Shown in pieces: positions 10,852-23,412 of a DNA stretch of 64,000 bases. Source of the DNA: Amaurobius ferox (Eukaryota > Arthropoda > Arachnida > Araneae > Amaurobiidae); NCBI GenBank assembly GCA_951213105.1, contig OX578140.1, positions 32,331,518 through 32,395,517 of the forward strand. Reading direction: 5' to 3'. How positions within the stretch are numbered: position 1 is the stretch's first letter; each line of letters starts with the position of its first letter. The notes beneath the pieces were generated by a model. That model did not search any database, was not told the DNA's origin, and saw only the letters and a list, made by a program, of their open reading frames with translations. The position numbers were made by a program, and so were the translations under genes.

Positions 10852-11164
10852 ATGGGTATTTAAGCCGCCCAGGCGGTGAAGTGGTTAGATAGCGTCTTCG
10901 GCTGCTGTCTGGTGGGCTCGAGTTCGAATCCCGAGTATGGCATGGATGTTTATCGAGCATAAAGTCAGTCTTCCGCCTTCTGGGTCCTCGGCTAAATGTG
11001 AAGCTGCATATCCTCCGACCTTCGTCAGTGATGCTTGGTTGTAATAAACTTTGTTCTCTTGTCTTGTGTATTTCTTCGTTCTGTCCTGCTTCCAGTGTCA
11101 CTGGTCCTGTATCGACTGCGTCGAAAACAGGAGATCATAGGAAACAACACATGGGTATTTAAGC
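10852..11164 (+). mobile_element. tRNA-derived SINE with perfect 14-bp target duplication
   Basis: The target duplication ATGGGTATTTAAGC occurs exactly at 10852-10865 and 11151-11164. The insert between them (10866-11150, 285 bp) begins with a tRNA-like head: GGTGAAGTGGTTAG as the A-box region and GAGTTCGAATCCC as the B box (about 10920-10932). A unique body follows and ends AAACAACAC without a poly(A) tail. SINEs are short retroposons transcribed by RNA polymerase III from such boxes. The intact flanking duplication implies a fairly recent insertion. An open frame on the opposite strand is incidental. Confidence 0.92.
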
Positions 11165-13477
11165 AGTACTTATGTGCTATGAATTATAACTAGATGTAAA
11201 ATTTTATGAATTTTGATGTCAGAGGTTTTTCAGGAATCACTGCTGTAGGACGAATTTAAAATGTCAAGAAAACACTGAAACAAATTTGTTTTAAAACACA
11301 TTTCAAACTTACATTTTCCAAAGCCCTTAAAATTGTGCAACTTTACTCAGTCCCTTTGTTGAAGTTGTATGAAATATTTCCAAATGAAATTGAGAAATAG
11401 AAAACCAGTGAAAGTTTTGAACTTTGCTCAGTTGGTCTCATGTAAAGACCACATAGGATATCTGGGCAAAAATGATAGGTCTTAAAAGTTCGAATAGTAA
11501 ATAAAGTGGTGTGTTGAGTTTGCTTACTAACTATATTAGTTGTCGAGCATTTCAATGGTGAAAGATAGTGCATTTTAGTCAGATGGTTGTTATTAAACCT
11601 AAACATTGAAATTAAATAACAGTAAGTATGGTTAATGCCATCAAATCATTCGAAGTGGCCTTAAAATATTTTTGTGCTGCACAAGTGTCCCGGTGAATGA
11701 ATGTATCTGCACAAAGTAATGATAGCGTGAACATATGACTCCAAACTTGTGTTGATGCCTTTGCCTCAGATATATGATTGTAGCTCTTATTCCCGGGTCT
11801 ATATTTGTACTCTCTATTTATAATTTTCATTGTAATATGTTTTGTTTATCTTGTTATCTTTGGAAATATTAAGATAGGACTACAAGAAATGTAATGAACT
11901 CTATATCCCTATCTTATGTGATAAATGATTTATGAGTGCAGTTAAAAAAATTGTAAATATAATTAGAATAACAATGTTAATATAAAAATTTATTTCAGTA
12001 AAGCAAAATGTTTGTCAGAGATTTTATATTTATTGGCGTCACTTTTGTTCCGGTGGCGGCACTTACAGCTCATTTTTGTAATAAAATCTCAAAATTCTAA
12101 TATAACCATAAAAGTTAATATATTTCTCCCTGAATCTAGCCGTAAGGTACCTTGAAGTATTTGCAACACTGCTTAGAAGTGGTCAAAACCGGTTTTCGCC
12201 AAATTCGTAAACAGGGGGTGCTAATCTAACGATTTTGTCGCCATTTCTGGAGGTTTGAGTTATCAACTAACAGCAAAACTATTTCTCCAACAAATTGTTT
12301 CAATCCTAGAGATGTTTTTCATCTGGCGGCAAGTCTGGATATTTTATCATTTTTCCTTGGAACCGCTTTTCTCAGTTAAAGACTTGCTTATGAAACTTCA
12401 ATTTCAGCAAAGCAGAAAGGCAAGGCAGCTTATGTGAAATGATTTCAATTTAACCTTTGGATTTAAGCTCTCCTATCAGAATTTTTTAAGGTTCCTTTGC
12501 CTTGTTTCATTATTATATCATCATCTCAGGCTTCTCTCACGAACGTATGAATATCAACGAATGCAAACGTTTGATACACGAACGTTTAACACTCTCCAGA
12601 AAGAATAGACTAGGAATTGAAGCCGTGAGATTAAAATCATGTTTTGCCAGGTGAAATCAGAGGTAAAGTTTAGTGAGCTGTCGTTTAAAGTACCTTGGTG
12701 TTTAGAAGGTCCACCCTTTCGCCTATTGTTTCTTTTCCCCCTTCCTCCCTTTTTTCTCGCCCTATCGCAAATTCTCTGCCGTGGATGTAATTGGGTGATA
12801 AGGTAGAGCGTAAGTTGTATGGCAAGGTATTATGTCATTACAAAGGAGCGATAAGGTTAGCGTTAAGTACCTTCTGTTTGAAAATGCTGCAGATGAGTCA
12901 GAAAAAGATGCACACTTTGTTATTTGAATATGCTATCCCTGGCACCTGCCTATATCCCCTCACACACAGAAAAATACAGTTTCTTCATATTAATCATGTT
13001 CCTTCCCCTTGTTAAGTTTTGATTCTGCTACTTATCACGTGGTATCTATTAACAAGGGATGATTCCTCGTCAGAATTTTTTAATTTCTTGATGCATGTGT
13101 AATTTAATTGCATATTTTCAATTATAATATGCATCTGTGCGTAATATGTTTTCAAGTTCTATGTTCTCAATTTTTCACAGATATTTTCAATAAACGTGTT
13201 GTTTTTTTTATCCTGTCCCAGTCGTGGCAGAAAAGTGATGTCATGGGCAGAAAAGTGACGTCGCAAAAGCGAATTACCTAATGGAAAACATACAAATATG
13301 CATTTTGAGCACGTGACATGGCGTTTCTCACCACAATCTAACCATTAAGTGATGGTGATGCAAAAAGAATGCGCCCTAAGAATCTGGCAATTTTCTTGTA
13401 ATTTTTGCTTATGATTGTGGCTGAATGAAATTTACAAAGTTGGCAGCACATAATGGCTCAGTAAAGATCTGACCCGT
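11165..13477. other. Unassigned DNA with short open frames
   Basis: Several open frames of 60-87 codons occur on both strands, but none shows a recognisable domain, conserved motif or believable exon structure. A pyrimidine-rich stretch lies at 12725-12765. I see no gene that I can support. Confidence 0.4.
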
Positions 13478-13695
13478 AATCAATACTATATGTATGCAAA
13501 ATCCCGGGTTTCTGGGTTACCATAAGCTGCTGGATGGTCTGGGAAATTTTTTAACCCTCCCTCCTCTAATTTATATACTCCTGATGTATAAATCGAAAAT
13601 CCGACATCGTTATGTATTGTCACGTGGTCGATGCTATAAGTGTGCAAAATTTAGCTTTCTAGATCACTTGGTAGACATCGGGAGGATCTGGAAGG
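13478..13695 (+). repeat. ~140-bp tandem repeat, about 1.5 units (locus 1)
   Basis: Two diverged units share the order: ATAAGTGTGCAAAAT-like word, a GGTCTGGGAAA word, and a CCCTCC-rich tract. The GATCTGG copy at 13683 is about 147 bp after the GGTCTGG at 13537. The same unit forms the larger array at 48262-48805, including the shared word AAATCGAAAATCC. Confidence 0.7.
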
Positions 13696-13696
13696 A

Positions 13697-13780
13697 CACA
13701 CGTTAGACAATTAGACACAAGTTAGAAATAACACGTTAGACAATTAGACACAAGTTAGAAATAACACGTTAGACAATTAT
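13697..13780. repeat. 33-bp tandem repeat, ~2.5 units
   Basis: Units of 33 bp containing CACGTTAGACAATTAGACAC follow one another directly, with almost no divergence, immediately after the ~140-bp repeat. Confidence 0.88.
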
Positions 13781-14435
13781 TATATTGGGTGTTTCAGCAT
13801 AGTTAGACTTGCATTTCGCGATTCTGCAATTATTAAAAGTTGTACAGAACATTAACTAATCGTTTCCATTACAAATACAGGATCAACTCTAAGTAATATT
13901 GCTAAGATACGTTTTATGCGATATCCGATTTCAATCTGAAGTCCACCCCAGCAGCACAATAAAGTCAACAATCGACTAGAGTTAACAATCGACTATAAAA
14001 CACCCAGTGTAGATAAATCCGAGAGCAATGCTGATACTATGCTGCATTATTATATTTTAACGAACACCACAGACGTTTTTAAATGTAAAATAATGTAAGC
14101 AGAATTTGAATGTTTCATTTAGAAATAGATGGACTTTAACTCAATCCATCGGTTTTATTCATCACAATTTTAGTATTTAATCGTGATTACTGTTTAATAT
14201 TTGGAACTAAATCGCTTATCAGAGGATCACATTTTTTCAAATTTTGCCTATATGAATCATCTGTTAAAATTGTATAACTTAAAATAACTTTGATTAGATA
14301 AGTGCGACATGATTCGCAGTGCTCCTCCAAGTAAAATCAAAAATCAACTGTATAGACTAATGTCTTTGCTCTTACCAAGAAGCAAAGAATGTTGAGTTCT
14401 GTTTGCAGTTTTATCTCAGAAAATTCTTCGAAAAC
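13781..14435. other. Unassigned
   Basis: A small duplication (about 13968-13995, AATCGACTA words) is the only structure seen. Confidence 0.4.
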
Positions 14436-14710
14436 TCCCTTCAAGCGTTCCACTGTCTGGAAATGAAATTCGGAACCTTTCAGAAAATTGCTCTTATAAA
14501 TGTTATTCTCATGAATTTATTTCACTTTTTTATTTCTTTATGTCTGGGAAATATTGAAAGCACACTAGCAAATTTTCCTACCATTTCCACGTATGGAAAA
14601 GCTTTTGCCTAGAAAAATCATATTTTGGGGCCCTTCGTAGAATTTTCTTCAAATATCTACAATTCCCTTTTATGAAAATAGGTTTCTCTATCTGTAATAT
14701 TGTGGAGCAA
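14436..14710 (+). repeat. Dispersed repeat, copy 1 (second copy at 20545-20790)
   Basis: The segment matches 20545-20790 in order and orientation. Shared words include AAAATTGCTCTT, GAATTTATTTCA, AATATTGAAAGCA and CCTTTTATGAAAATAG. Divergence is substantial, so the repeat is old. No coding content or termini were recognised. Confidence 0.7.
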
Positions 14711-15564
14711 AGTTTCTGTTATTTATATATAATTATCTTGCAATTTTCAAAAGAATCCAAAGATCAGTGAAGTTCTCATTTAAATTTTCTTTTACTTCTC
14801 TTGGACCGTTTTATTATTTTCCCTTTCTTAGTAAAGGGCATGCGATGGTATGAACAAGATTCACAAAACTACTTTAAGAAAATAAATCTATATTTTGCTG
14901 GTGTAAATTTTGAAATGCATGTAACTAGGGCAGGACACCGCTACACTGATTTCCATAGACAAAATTCTTGAAATTCCTGTAAGGCTGGCTTGAAAGAAGT
15001 ATGCAACTAACAACCAAGTTCAACAAGTTGTAATATATTGGCGGCAGGACATTACTAATTTCTTTAAATCTGGGATCTATGCCTTTCTGTATCGACGGAA
15101 CAAATGCCTGGTCATTTATTCAGTTTACGTGGAAAAGTAATGAATGTCCGTGTAAGTTACTGGTTATCTTTAAAATAATATAAGAGTAAATGTATTCATA
15201 CCGGAGACTTTGCCACCTTGTTTATTGGAATTTCCTTAGATATGTTATTAATTCAATATCATATTTACACTTAATAATATAAGAAAATTTCATAAATACA
15301 GCATACATACATATATATAGGGATCAACAAGTTTCGAAGGCAAAAAACAGACGTTCTCTTCAGGACAAACAAGAAGCGTAACCTCACTTATTAAGGTACG
15401 TTCAGCAACTGCGGTAGAAGACTTAGCTATTAATACGGAAAATAAAAATTGGGACTGTAAGCACGATGACTTTCTAATTGGTAAAAAATAAAGATGTAAT
15501 AATTAAGGGAAGGATAAAAAGTATGATTAGTATGATTAGTGTATATTACTTCATTATATTTATA
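14711..15564. other. Unassigned AT-rich DNA
   Basis: No open frames, repeats or terminal motifs that I can support. Confidence 0.4.
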
Positions 15565-16345
15565 TAGTGGCTCCCAAAAGTGTTATTACACTTAAAAAAT
15601 TTGTAGAAAAAGCACTGTCGCCTGAGATTGAATTCGAATATCAAATTCAATATTTTTTCATATCATCTCCATGTGATTCTAAATAAAACCGAATATTTTT
15701 TTAAATATTGACTCATTTCTTTTATAAAAATGAAAATGCAAGGAGGCAGACAAAGAACACGTCACAAAAGGGATCGTACACCGAAACATTTTCGGATAAA
15801 TTCATAAATAAAATTATTTTCTGTCGCTTTTTTTTATTTTTGCATTGTGGTGACCTTTAAAAAATCGTTTGGCTTTAATCTTTGTTTGCTTGCTTCTTAA
15901 TATTTATAGTATTATTTAAAAATGGCTGTTTATTGATAGCATAATTTGCTATTTATTGATGGCATAATGAACCATGCTCCTTATTTAAATATTTTGAAAG
16001 ACAATTTAAATTTATCAGCCTAAAATTTGGGTATTGGAAACAACTTTGCTTTTATCAAGATCCTAAGCACACGACTCTCAATGTTCATTTCTGGTGTCTC
16101 AATAATTGTCCAATAGTTCTGAAAATACCACCTCAGTCGCCGGATTTAAACCCAATAGAACATATTTGGAGAGAACTGGGGATTAGAGTAGGAAGACACG
16201 ACATTAAAATGAAAAGCGAACTAAAAACAGTAATGATCGAAGAATGGAGGAACATTGATGCAGAAATTGCAAAAAAACTACTAAACTACTAAACAGACTT
16301 TTAAAAGCTGTTGTGGATGCCAGGAGATATCCTACTAAGTACTAA
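15565..16345 (+). pseudogene. Tc1-family transposon relic, transposase C-terminal half
   Basis: The 5' end carries AGTGGCTCCCAAAAGTG next to TA, typical of a Tc1-type terminal repeat. From about 15930 the plus strand reads fragments of the DDE domain: LLFIDGIM, YLNILKDNLNLSA, QDPKHT, PPQSPDLNPIEHIW, and finally DARRYPTKY with a stop at 16343-16345. The last catalytic glutamate (NPIEHIW) is present. The usual QDNDPKHT is shortened to QDPKHT. Stops and at least two frameshifts break the frame. The N-terminal half and the 3' terminal repeat are missing or unrecognisable, so it is a dead fragment. Confidence 0.82.
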
Positions 16346-17763
<1,418 letters not shown>

Positions 17764-19876
17764 CAGTAGATGCCGCTTAATATGATCGCTTTGGGACAGA
17801 TGCTATTTGATAACAATAACCGATTGATAACAGTAAACAAAAAGTATCAGAAATAGAAAATTTTTATTTTAAAAGTTAATATTTACTGTATTTTTGCAGC
17901 TACTGCAAATTTAAAAGACAACGATTCACTCAAACACTATTTTAAACAAATCGTTAAAATAGGTCAATTAAAAAAAGTCTTCCAAAGTTGTCTGCCTTGT
18001 ATTTTGTTTCAGCAAATTATTTATAAAACTTTCATACCTGTACTGTTCGCGAAAGTCCCCAGCAGTGCCTCTGTGTTGCACCCCGAGTCCCAAAACACGG
18101 AGAGCCTCTCTCATCTCAGTAGCAGTTGGAGGATTCTCAACAAGGTTTTAAGCTTCGTCCTCATTTTTATCCGATGCTTTTTCATCGTTTTCTTCGATAG
18201 AACAAGATACAGCTCGGCATACATCTTCACCAGCTATTGTTATAGCCACTTGGGCGTTCTCATCTATAGACATCCATTCTGCAAAGTCATTTTCAGTCAT
18301 GTCGGATGGTACGAGTACTGTTTCATCGAATTCCGGTACAGCCATACCTTCGTCTGTTTTAACGAACCCACCGTGCGAGAAAAACACTCAGTTGTTCCGT
18401 ACCTTCCATATTTTCCAAAACCCTAGTGCGCATTTCTCCACGGTAATACACTTTAATTGCACGAATTATTCCTTGGTCACATGGTTGGATAAGTGATGGC
18501 AGGTAGGAGAATGATTTTGATATGCTTTAATGTGGCATTTGCATCGTGGGCTCTGCAGTTATCGATGAGTACGGCGATATTGTGATCTAATTCTTTGCCC
18601 CACTTTAGAAGCCATTCGCTGAATAGAGCAACTGTCATCCACGCTGTTTTATTGGCAGCATAATCAACAGGCAATTTCTTAACATCCTTAAAGCACTACG
18701 GCTTTTTAGTTTTTCCGATAACAAAGAGTTTCATCTTCTTTCCCGTCATGCTCACACAACAGAGTACAGTTATACGTTCTTTTGAAACTTTGCATCCCTT
18801 AGAGCTCTCGTTTTCGAACAAGTACGTATGTTCTGGCAAGGCACGAAACTAAAGTCCGGTTTCGTCAACATTGTAGATATTTTCGGGTGAATAATCAGCG
18901 ATTATTTTCGGCCATTCTTCGGAAATCCATGCCCTTGTAGATGGAAAAGCGGCATCCTTTTCTTCCCCATGGGTACGTTTGAACACAATGTTCTCTTTTT
19001 TCTCCAGCGATTAAACCACCCGTCCGTTGAGACGAAATTTTCTTTGCCCATTTTCGAAGCAAGATCTTCAGCTTTCTGCCGCATTAAAGGACCGTTTATG
19101 CGTGCACCCTTTTCCCTAACATTGGCAAACCACAGTGTCAAAGCCGATTCGACTTCTCCATATTTCCCAACACGTTCAAATTTGCGCTCAAGTTCGCTTT
19201 ATTTTCAATCTCGTCGCGATTATTTAACATTTTACAGAGTAATGGCTGAGAGATTTTTAGTGCAGCAGCAGCAGCATTTCTTTGACCCATCTTGGGTAAA
19301 TTATCAGAACGTTTCAAAATGTCAATTTTGTCCTTAACAGTTAAATCATTGCGTTTTTTTCCATTGCTAAAATGCTTGACCGTCTGCAATAAAGTTCAAC
19401 TTGAAAGAGAGAAAAAATTCTACAGCTTACAACAGTCCAAGCACTTTGTTTACTGATAAGAAAAGAATTCAACGCTTTTTCTACGCCCCCGCCATTCTCA
19501 AAGGGGGGGAAAAGGGAGAGAAATCACCACCTGCAGATCCGAAGCCAAGCCCCGGGCGCCGCGCCTGAGGGACGGCCTTGCGGCAAATTCCTGCACGTGC
19601 CAACAAAAGGGGCCCTCTTTGGGGTTTTGGGGATTCTCCCTTTGCTTTTACGTATATGTAATTTGGATATTTTATTGAGAGAATGAAAAAAAAATCGAAA
19701 ATGGTACACGGACGACGAAAGTGAAGTGATAAGGTGATAACAATAAACGAAGGCGCTGATTACAAAAACCGATGTTTTTAACATGTGTTAATATGAAAGC
19801 GTTCGGGACTTCGCGATTCTGATAACATTAAACGACTGATAACATTATCCGCGATCACATTAAGCGGCACCTACTG
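17764..19876 (-). mobile_element. Tigger/pogo DNA transposon, complete (Tigger-1)
   Basis: Terminal inverted repeats are visible: CAGTAGATGCCGCTTAATAT at 17764, and the complement of CAGTAGGTGCCGCTTAATGT ending at 19876. The ends are flanked by TA on both sides, the pogo-superfamily target. Total length is 2113 bp. The transposase lies on the minus strand at 19389-17968. A GC-rich stretch (about 19535-19625) sits in its 5' leader. Inner stretches of both ends also share GATAACA words. The element sits within a TA microsatellite. Confidence 0.93.
17968..19389 (-). pseudogene. Tigger-1 transposase, degenerate
   Basis: Read on the minus strand from ATG at 19389. A Psq-type helix-turn-helix comes first (KRNDLTVKDKIDILKRSD), then a CENP-B-type HTH (GWFNRWRKK), then the DDE domain. 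The first Asp is in YNVDETGL, directly followed by an in-frame TAG. The second is in VLIDNCRAHD. The third is in LIQPCDQGI, reached after a frameshift near 18500. A second stop occurs in the RWVR region. An acidic segment follows. The protein ends in RQTTLEDFF, which fits the PCNA-interacting (PIP-box) pattern QxxLxxFF. Drosophila pogo transposase is known to bind PCNA through a C-terminal motif. This copy cannot make a full protein. Confidence 0.9.
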
Positions 19877-19890
19877 TATATATATATATG
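19877..19890. repeat. (TA)n microsatellite, right part
   Basis: Continuation of the TA tract at 17622-17763 on the other side of Tigger-1, including the target duplication. Confidence 0.85.
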
Positions 19891-20029
19891 TAATTTTTTA
19901 CTTACTTAGTTTTTATAATGTTCTTTCTATTTTCAAAACAAAATATTCGATAAATGTAAGACCTCACTCCTGCTTCTCTCTGTAAAAATCAACTAGTCCA
20001 TTTTCCTTACCGATTGAAATTTTAGAACC

Positions 20030-20415
20030 AAATTTCTATTTGCTGGTTTTATTCGTTCGCACAGTATCGTGTCATTGATTCAAATTCATGAATTCCCAAA
20101 TCCGTCACAATACTTTTTCGTTACAATTTGCCATGATTTTAGACACCGTATTTAGCAGATACCGTGTCCTTGATTTATATTCATGGATTCCCATATTCAT
20201 CAAAATAAAAAAAGTTCGATTTTCGAATCCGTCTTAATACTTTGCCGTTATTTATACCGTGATTTTAACGAACGTAATTTAATAGATATTGTGCCCTTGA
20301 TTTGTAGTCATGGATCCCCAAATCCATCAAAATAAAAACGTCCAATTTTTAAATCAACCTGTCACAATACTTTTCCGTTACGTATACCGTGATTTTAGAG
20401 AACGTAATTTAGCAG
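20030..20415. repeat. ~125-bp tandem repeat, about 3 units
   Basis: Units share the word order TCACAATACTTTTCCGTTA, ACCGTGATTTTAG, GTAATTTAGCAGA, CCTTGATTTATA, ATTCATGGATTCCC and CATCAAAATAAAAA. Starts are near 20098, 20219 and 20349, with a more diverged unit before them. Divergence between units indicates age. Confidence 0.8.
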
Positions 20416-20544
20416 AAGTGGAACTAAAAACAATTAAATCAAGAAACCAATTCTTGCCACTTCAAAGTTATTGAAAATTAAGGAAGTCAAATCTTTCTCC
20501 GCACTGATGGGAGAAAATGCTTCTATATTTCAATTCAATTGTTC

Positions 20545-20790
20545 CGGACTGTGGAAATAAAATTTAGGACCCTTTCGGGAAAATTGCTCTTTATAAGAGA
20601 AAATTTTAGTGAATTTATTTCAACTCGATAAAATATTGAAAGCATCCAGACAATTTTCTCTATCGACTTCAGTGTTTAGGAAAGCTTTCGTATATGAAAA
20701 TCATGTCGAGGATCTATTGTAGAATGCATTTTTAAATTCTGCTACATCCTTTTATGAAAATAGCTTTTACTCTCTGTATATTCTAGAATG
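20545..20790 (+). repeat. Dispersed repeat, copy 2 (see 14436-14710)
   Basis: Same orientation and word order as the first copy, about 6.1 kb away. No termini or coding content recognised. Confidence 0.7.
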
Positions 20791-21194
20791 TGGCATTTGT
20801 ACTTCGGATAAACTAATGTACGTTTCTGTATTAATGGAAAACCCAAAATATATTTCCCTAATTTAATTTACTAACGCATAAAATTCCGAAAAATCTCTAC
20901 ATTATATTATGCAGTGAGAAATTGACCATACGAAGTTCCTAGTAACGTTTTTAAGCAGCCCAATAATTTGTAAGAAAATACCTATGAATGTACATGTTGA
21001 GTCTATCTATTGTAAAATGACCATGCGCGAGCAAATAAAACCGATTATAGCGCCTCTAAAATATGATTTTAAAGTTAGACTTTTAAACTCGGCAGCAAAG
21101 TGATATAGACGATTTTTTCGTCTATCTCGACAATCTAAAGCCGATTACAAAGTTAGAATTATCAAATTAGTAAAAATCGACATCAATAGCACAC

Positions 21195-21350
21195 TAAAGG
21201 ATATCTATAGTAGAAAATAGCTATAGTAAATATAGTATATCTATAGTAAAAACGATATCTATAGTAAACGATATCTATAGTAAACGATATCTATAGTAAA
21301 ATGACTATGTAACGATATCTATAGTAATTATAGTCTATCTATAGTAAAGT
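21195..21350. repeat. 16-bp tandem repeat (GATATCTATAGTAAAC)
   Basis: Several adjacent copies of a GATATCTATAGTAAAC-like unit, with degenerate flanking copies (ATAGTATATCTATAGTAAA). It marks the junction between the two ~330-bp units. Confidence 0.9.
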
Positions 21351-21405
21351 TATCATGTCCGAGCAAATATAAAAAATTGCAGCTTCCCTAACAGATAATT
21401 TAAAG

Positions 21406-22700
21406 TAGAGATGTGGATTTTCCAGCAAATTTTTAAACGGAAAATTTTGAAATTATTCTCTATATTACATTTCAGCTGGAATATGTTCAGTGACTTTTTA
21501 AAAGTATTAATTCTTATATTACAGCTACAGCCAAACATATGTTACATGAAAAGGTATAAATCTATAAATATATAAAATGTTCTATGCATAAAAATTTCTT
21601 ATATTTCAATACTGCAATTAGCAGCTACAGTTTATTATTTCCCTTAAATATACTTGCTTTTAAAAACTTACAAAAAAAAATTCTATTTCATCTATAATAA
21701 TGTTTTTTTAATCTTCAAAATTACAATTTTAAGGCATTGGACAAAAGGAATGAATAGACATACAAAAGTCATGAGAAATAATTTAAAATTGTTAAACCTT
21801 ATCAAAATCATAAATAATTTATTATTTATTATAGATATAAAAAGTAAATTACAAAATATAGTAATCTAAAAAACATAAAAACTGATTATAATTAAAAAAT
21901 ACATTAAATATTATATTGCATTTCTGTCAATACCTACTGATAATTCTAAGGAAACATTCCACCATCTTATTAAAAATCAAAAAAATTAAAAAATGAATTA
22001 CTAGTTTATTAAATGAATAAAAATAAATTATTTAATATATAAAGATAACATTCATTTACTTTTAATATATAAAATTTATTAACGACAAAAGTAAATGAAA
22101 AACTGTTTGTAATTAAGCACTTTTAAAATAAATTATTTTATATAATATTAAAAAGTGTTTTAAAAATACCTGTTTGCAATTCAACAAACGAGTATCATGA
22201 AAAAGAAGAGACAATATGCAAGATGAGTTAAGCATATATTTAGTGCTATTAAAGCATTCCCTCTCTTCAGAACTTGCGAAAACATTCCATTTTTTAAACA
22301 TCTTTATAAAGTTTGGAGAACTTCATTCTGAAATAATAGGCATTTTAAAACTTTATTTGCTTTTTTTCCGAGAATGAGTAAAATATCACTTGTACCCTTG
22401 TGGTTGTCATCCATTCTGTTTCTTTAAAATAAAGTGCATATACACACTTTCCCCTCGCCCTCCTTCATTTTCCTTTTCAAAACTAAAAAACTCAATGATC
22501 AAAAATTTCTTGTGAAGCTAGTAATGCCACTTGCCTTTCAGAAAAACAGTTTGGAAACAGTTTGGACATACTATTTTCTAATTAATTAAAATAAAAATAA
22601 AAAGTGGAAAATTTTCCGAAAATGCACAGCGGAAATTTTTTTGAAAATTTTCCCATTTCCGGAAAATTTCCAGCGGAAATTTTTCCGACCCACATCTCTA
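21406..22700. mobile_element. Non-autonomous hAT-like element, 1295 bp
   Basis: The ends are inverted: TAGAGATGTGG at 21406 and CCCACATCTCTA ending at 22700. Subterminal TTTTCC/GGAAAA-rich sequence is present at both. The 8-bp sequence ATTTAAAG flanks it exactly on both sides (21398-21405 and 22701-22708). An 8-bp duplication with such ends is typical of the hAT superfamily. The interior is AT-rich with only short, unrecognisable open frames, so no transposase is encoded and movement would need a partner in trans. Confidence 0.88.
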
Positions 22701-22850
22701 ATTTAAAGGTTAGAACTTTGAACTCGGCAATAAAGTTATGTAGACGATTTTTTGGTCTATCTCAATGAACTAAAGTCAATTACAAAGTTATAAAGCATTG
22801 TTAAATTAGTAAAAATCGATATCAAGAGCACACGAAACGAGTGCATGGTG

Positions 22851-23410
22851 AACAATAAATATCTATCAAACTGCCGTATCATCATGTCCTGTAACGCGGT
22901 GGCACCTGCAATACTTGTCAGAGTACGCTGTAACATTCGTTGTCTAATTCAGATGTGCATTGTTGGTGACGGAGGGCATTTTGAACAAACTGTGCATTAA
23001 GGAAAATAAAAACTTGAACAATGTATATAAATACAAATAACACAATAATGCAGCCTACTACTACGCAGTTGGATCCAACTTCGCCGGTGCAAGAGAACCA
23101 ACAAACCCGAAGTCTAAAAGAGAATTGGGAGGCTATATACATTAGATTGTTTTGCATAAAAATTTTGTTTATTGCAGCATTCTGAATATGAAAACAGTTC
23201 GCAAATAATCGTATTGTGGCAAATAAATGCCTTCTGTGACAACAAAATTATTATCGATTCTAACTCATTATACAATGGGCTACACTTCGGTAATTAGCGT
23301 TTTCCATATATCTTACTCTGTTTCCGAGTTCGTTGTGAAACTTTTCAATTCTCCGCTTGGGATACTGCAAATCCATTTTGTGAGATCGTGTATGGTCACT
23401 TTATTATAGA
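22851..23410. other. Unassigned
   Basis: Small open frames (22918-23157 minus, 23227-23409 plus) show no recognisable domain. Nothing else seen. Confidence 0.4.
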
Positions 23411-23412
23411 TA

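Larger units (their letters stand above)
21001..22850. repeat. ~330-bp tandem duplication split by the hAT-like element
   Basis: The first unit (21001-21200) contains TCTATCTATTGTAAAATGA, GAGCAAATA, GTTAGAC...AACTCGGCA, TAGACGATTTTTT and AATTAGTAAAAATCGA. The second unit resumes at about 21330-21405 and continues at 22709-22835 with the same words. The hAT-like insert (21406-22700) lies between. The duplication therefore predates the insertion. Confidence 0.82.

Noticed and set aside
18004..18496. Plus-strand open frames of 140 and 65 codons
   Set aside because: They overlap the Tigger-1 transposase on the opposite strand, whose motifs are clear.
21406..22700. hAT transposase inside the hAT-like element
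   Set aside because: Only short open frames without the usual hAT motifs are present, so I call it non-autonomous.
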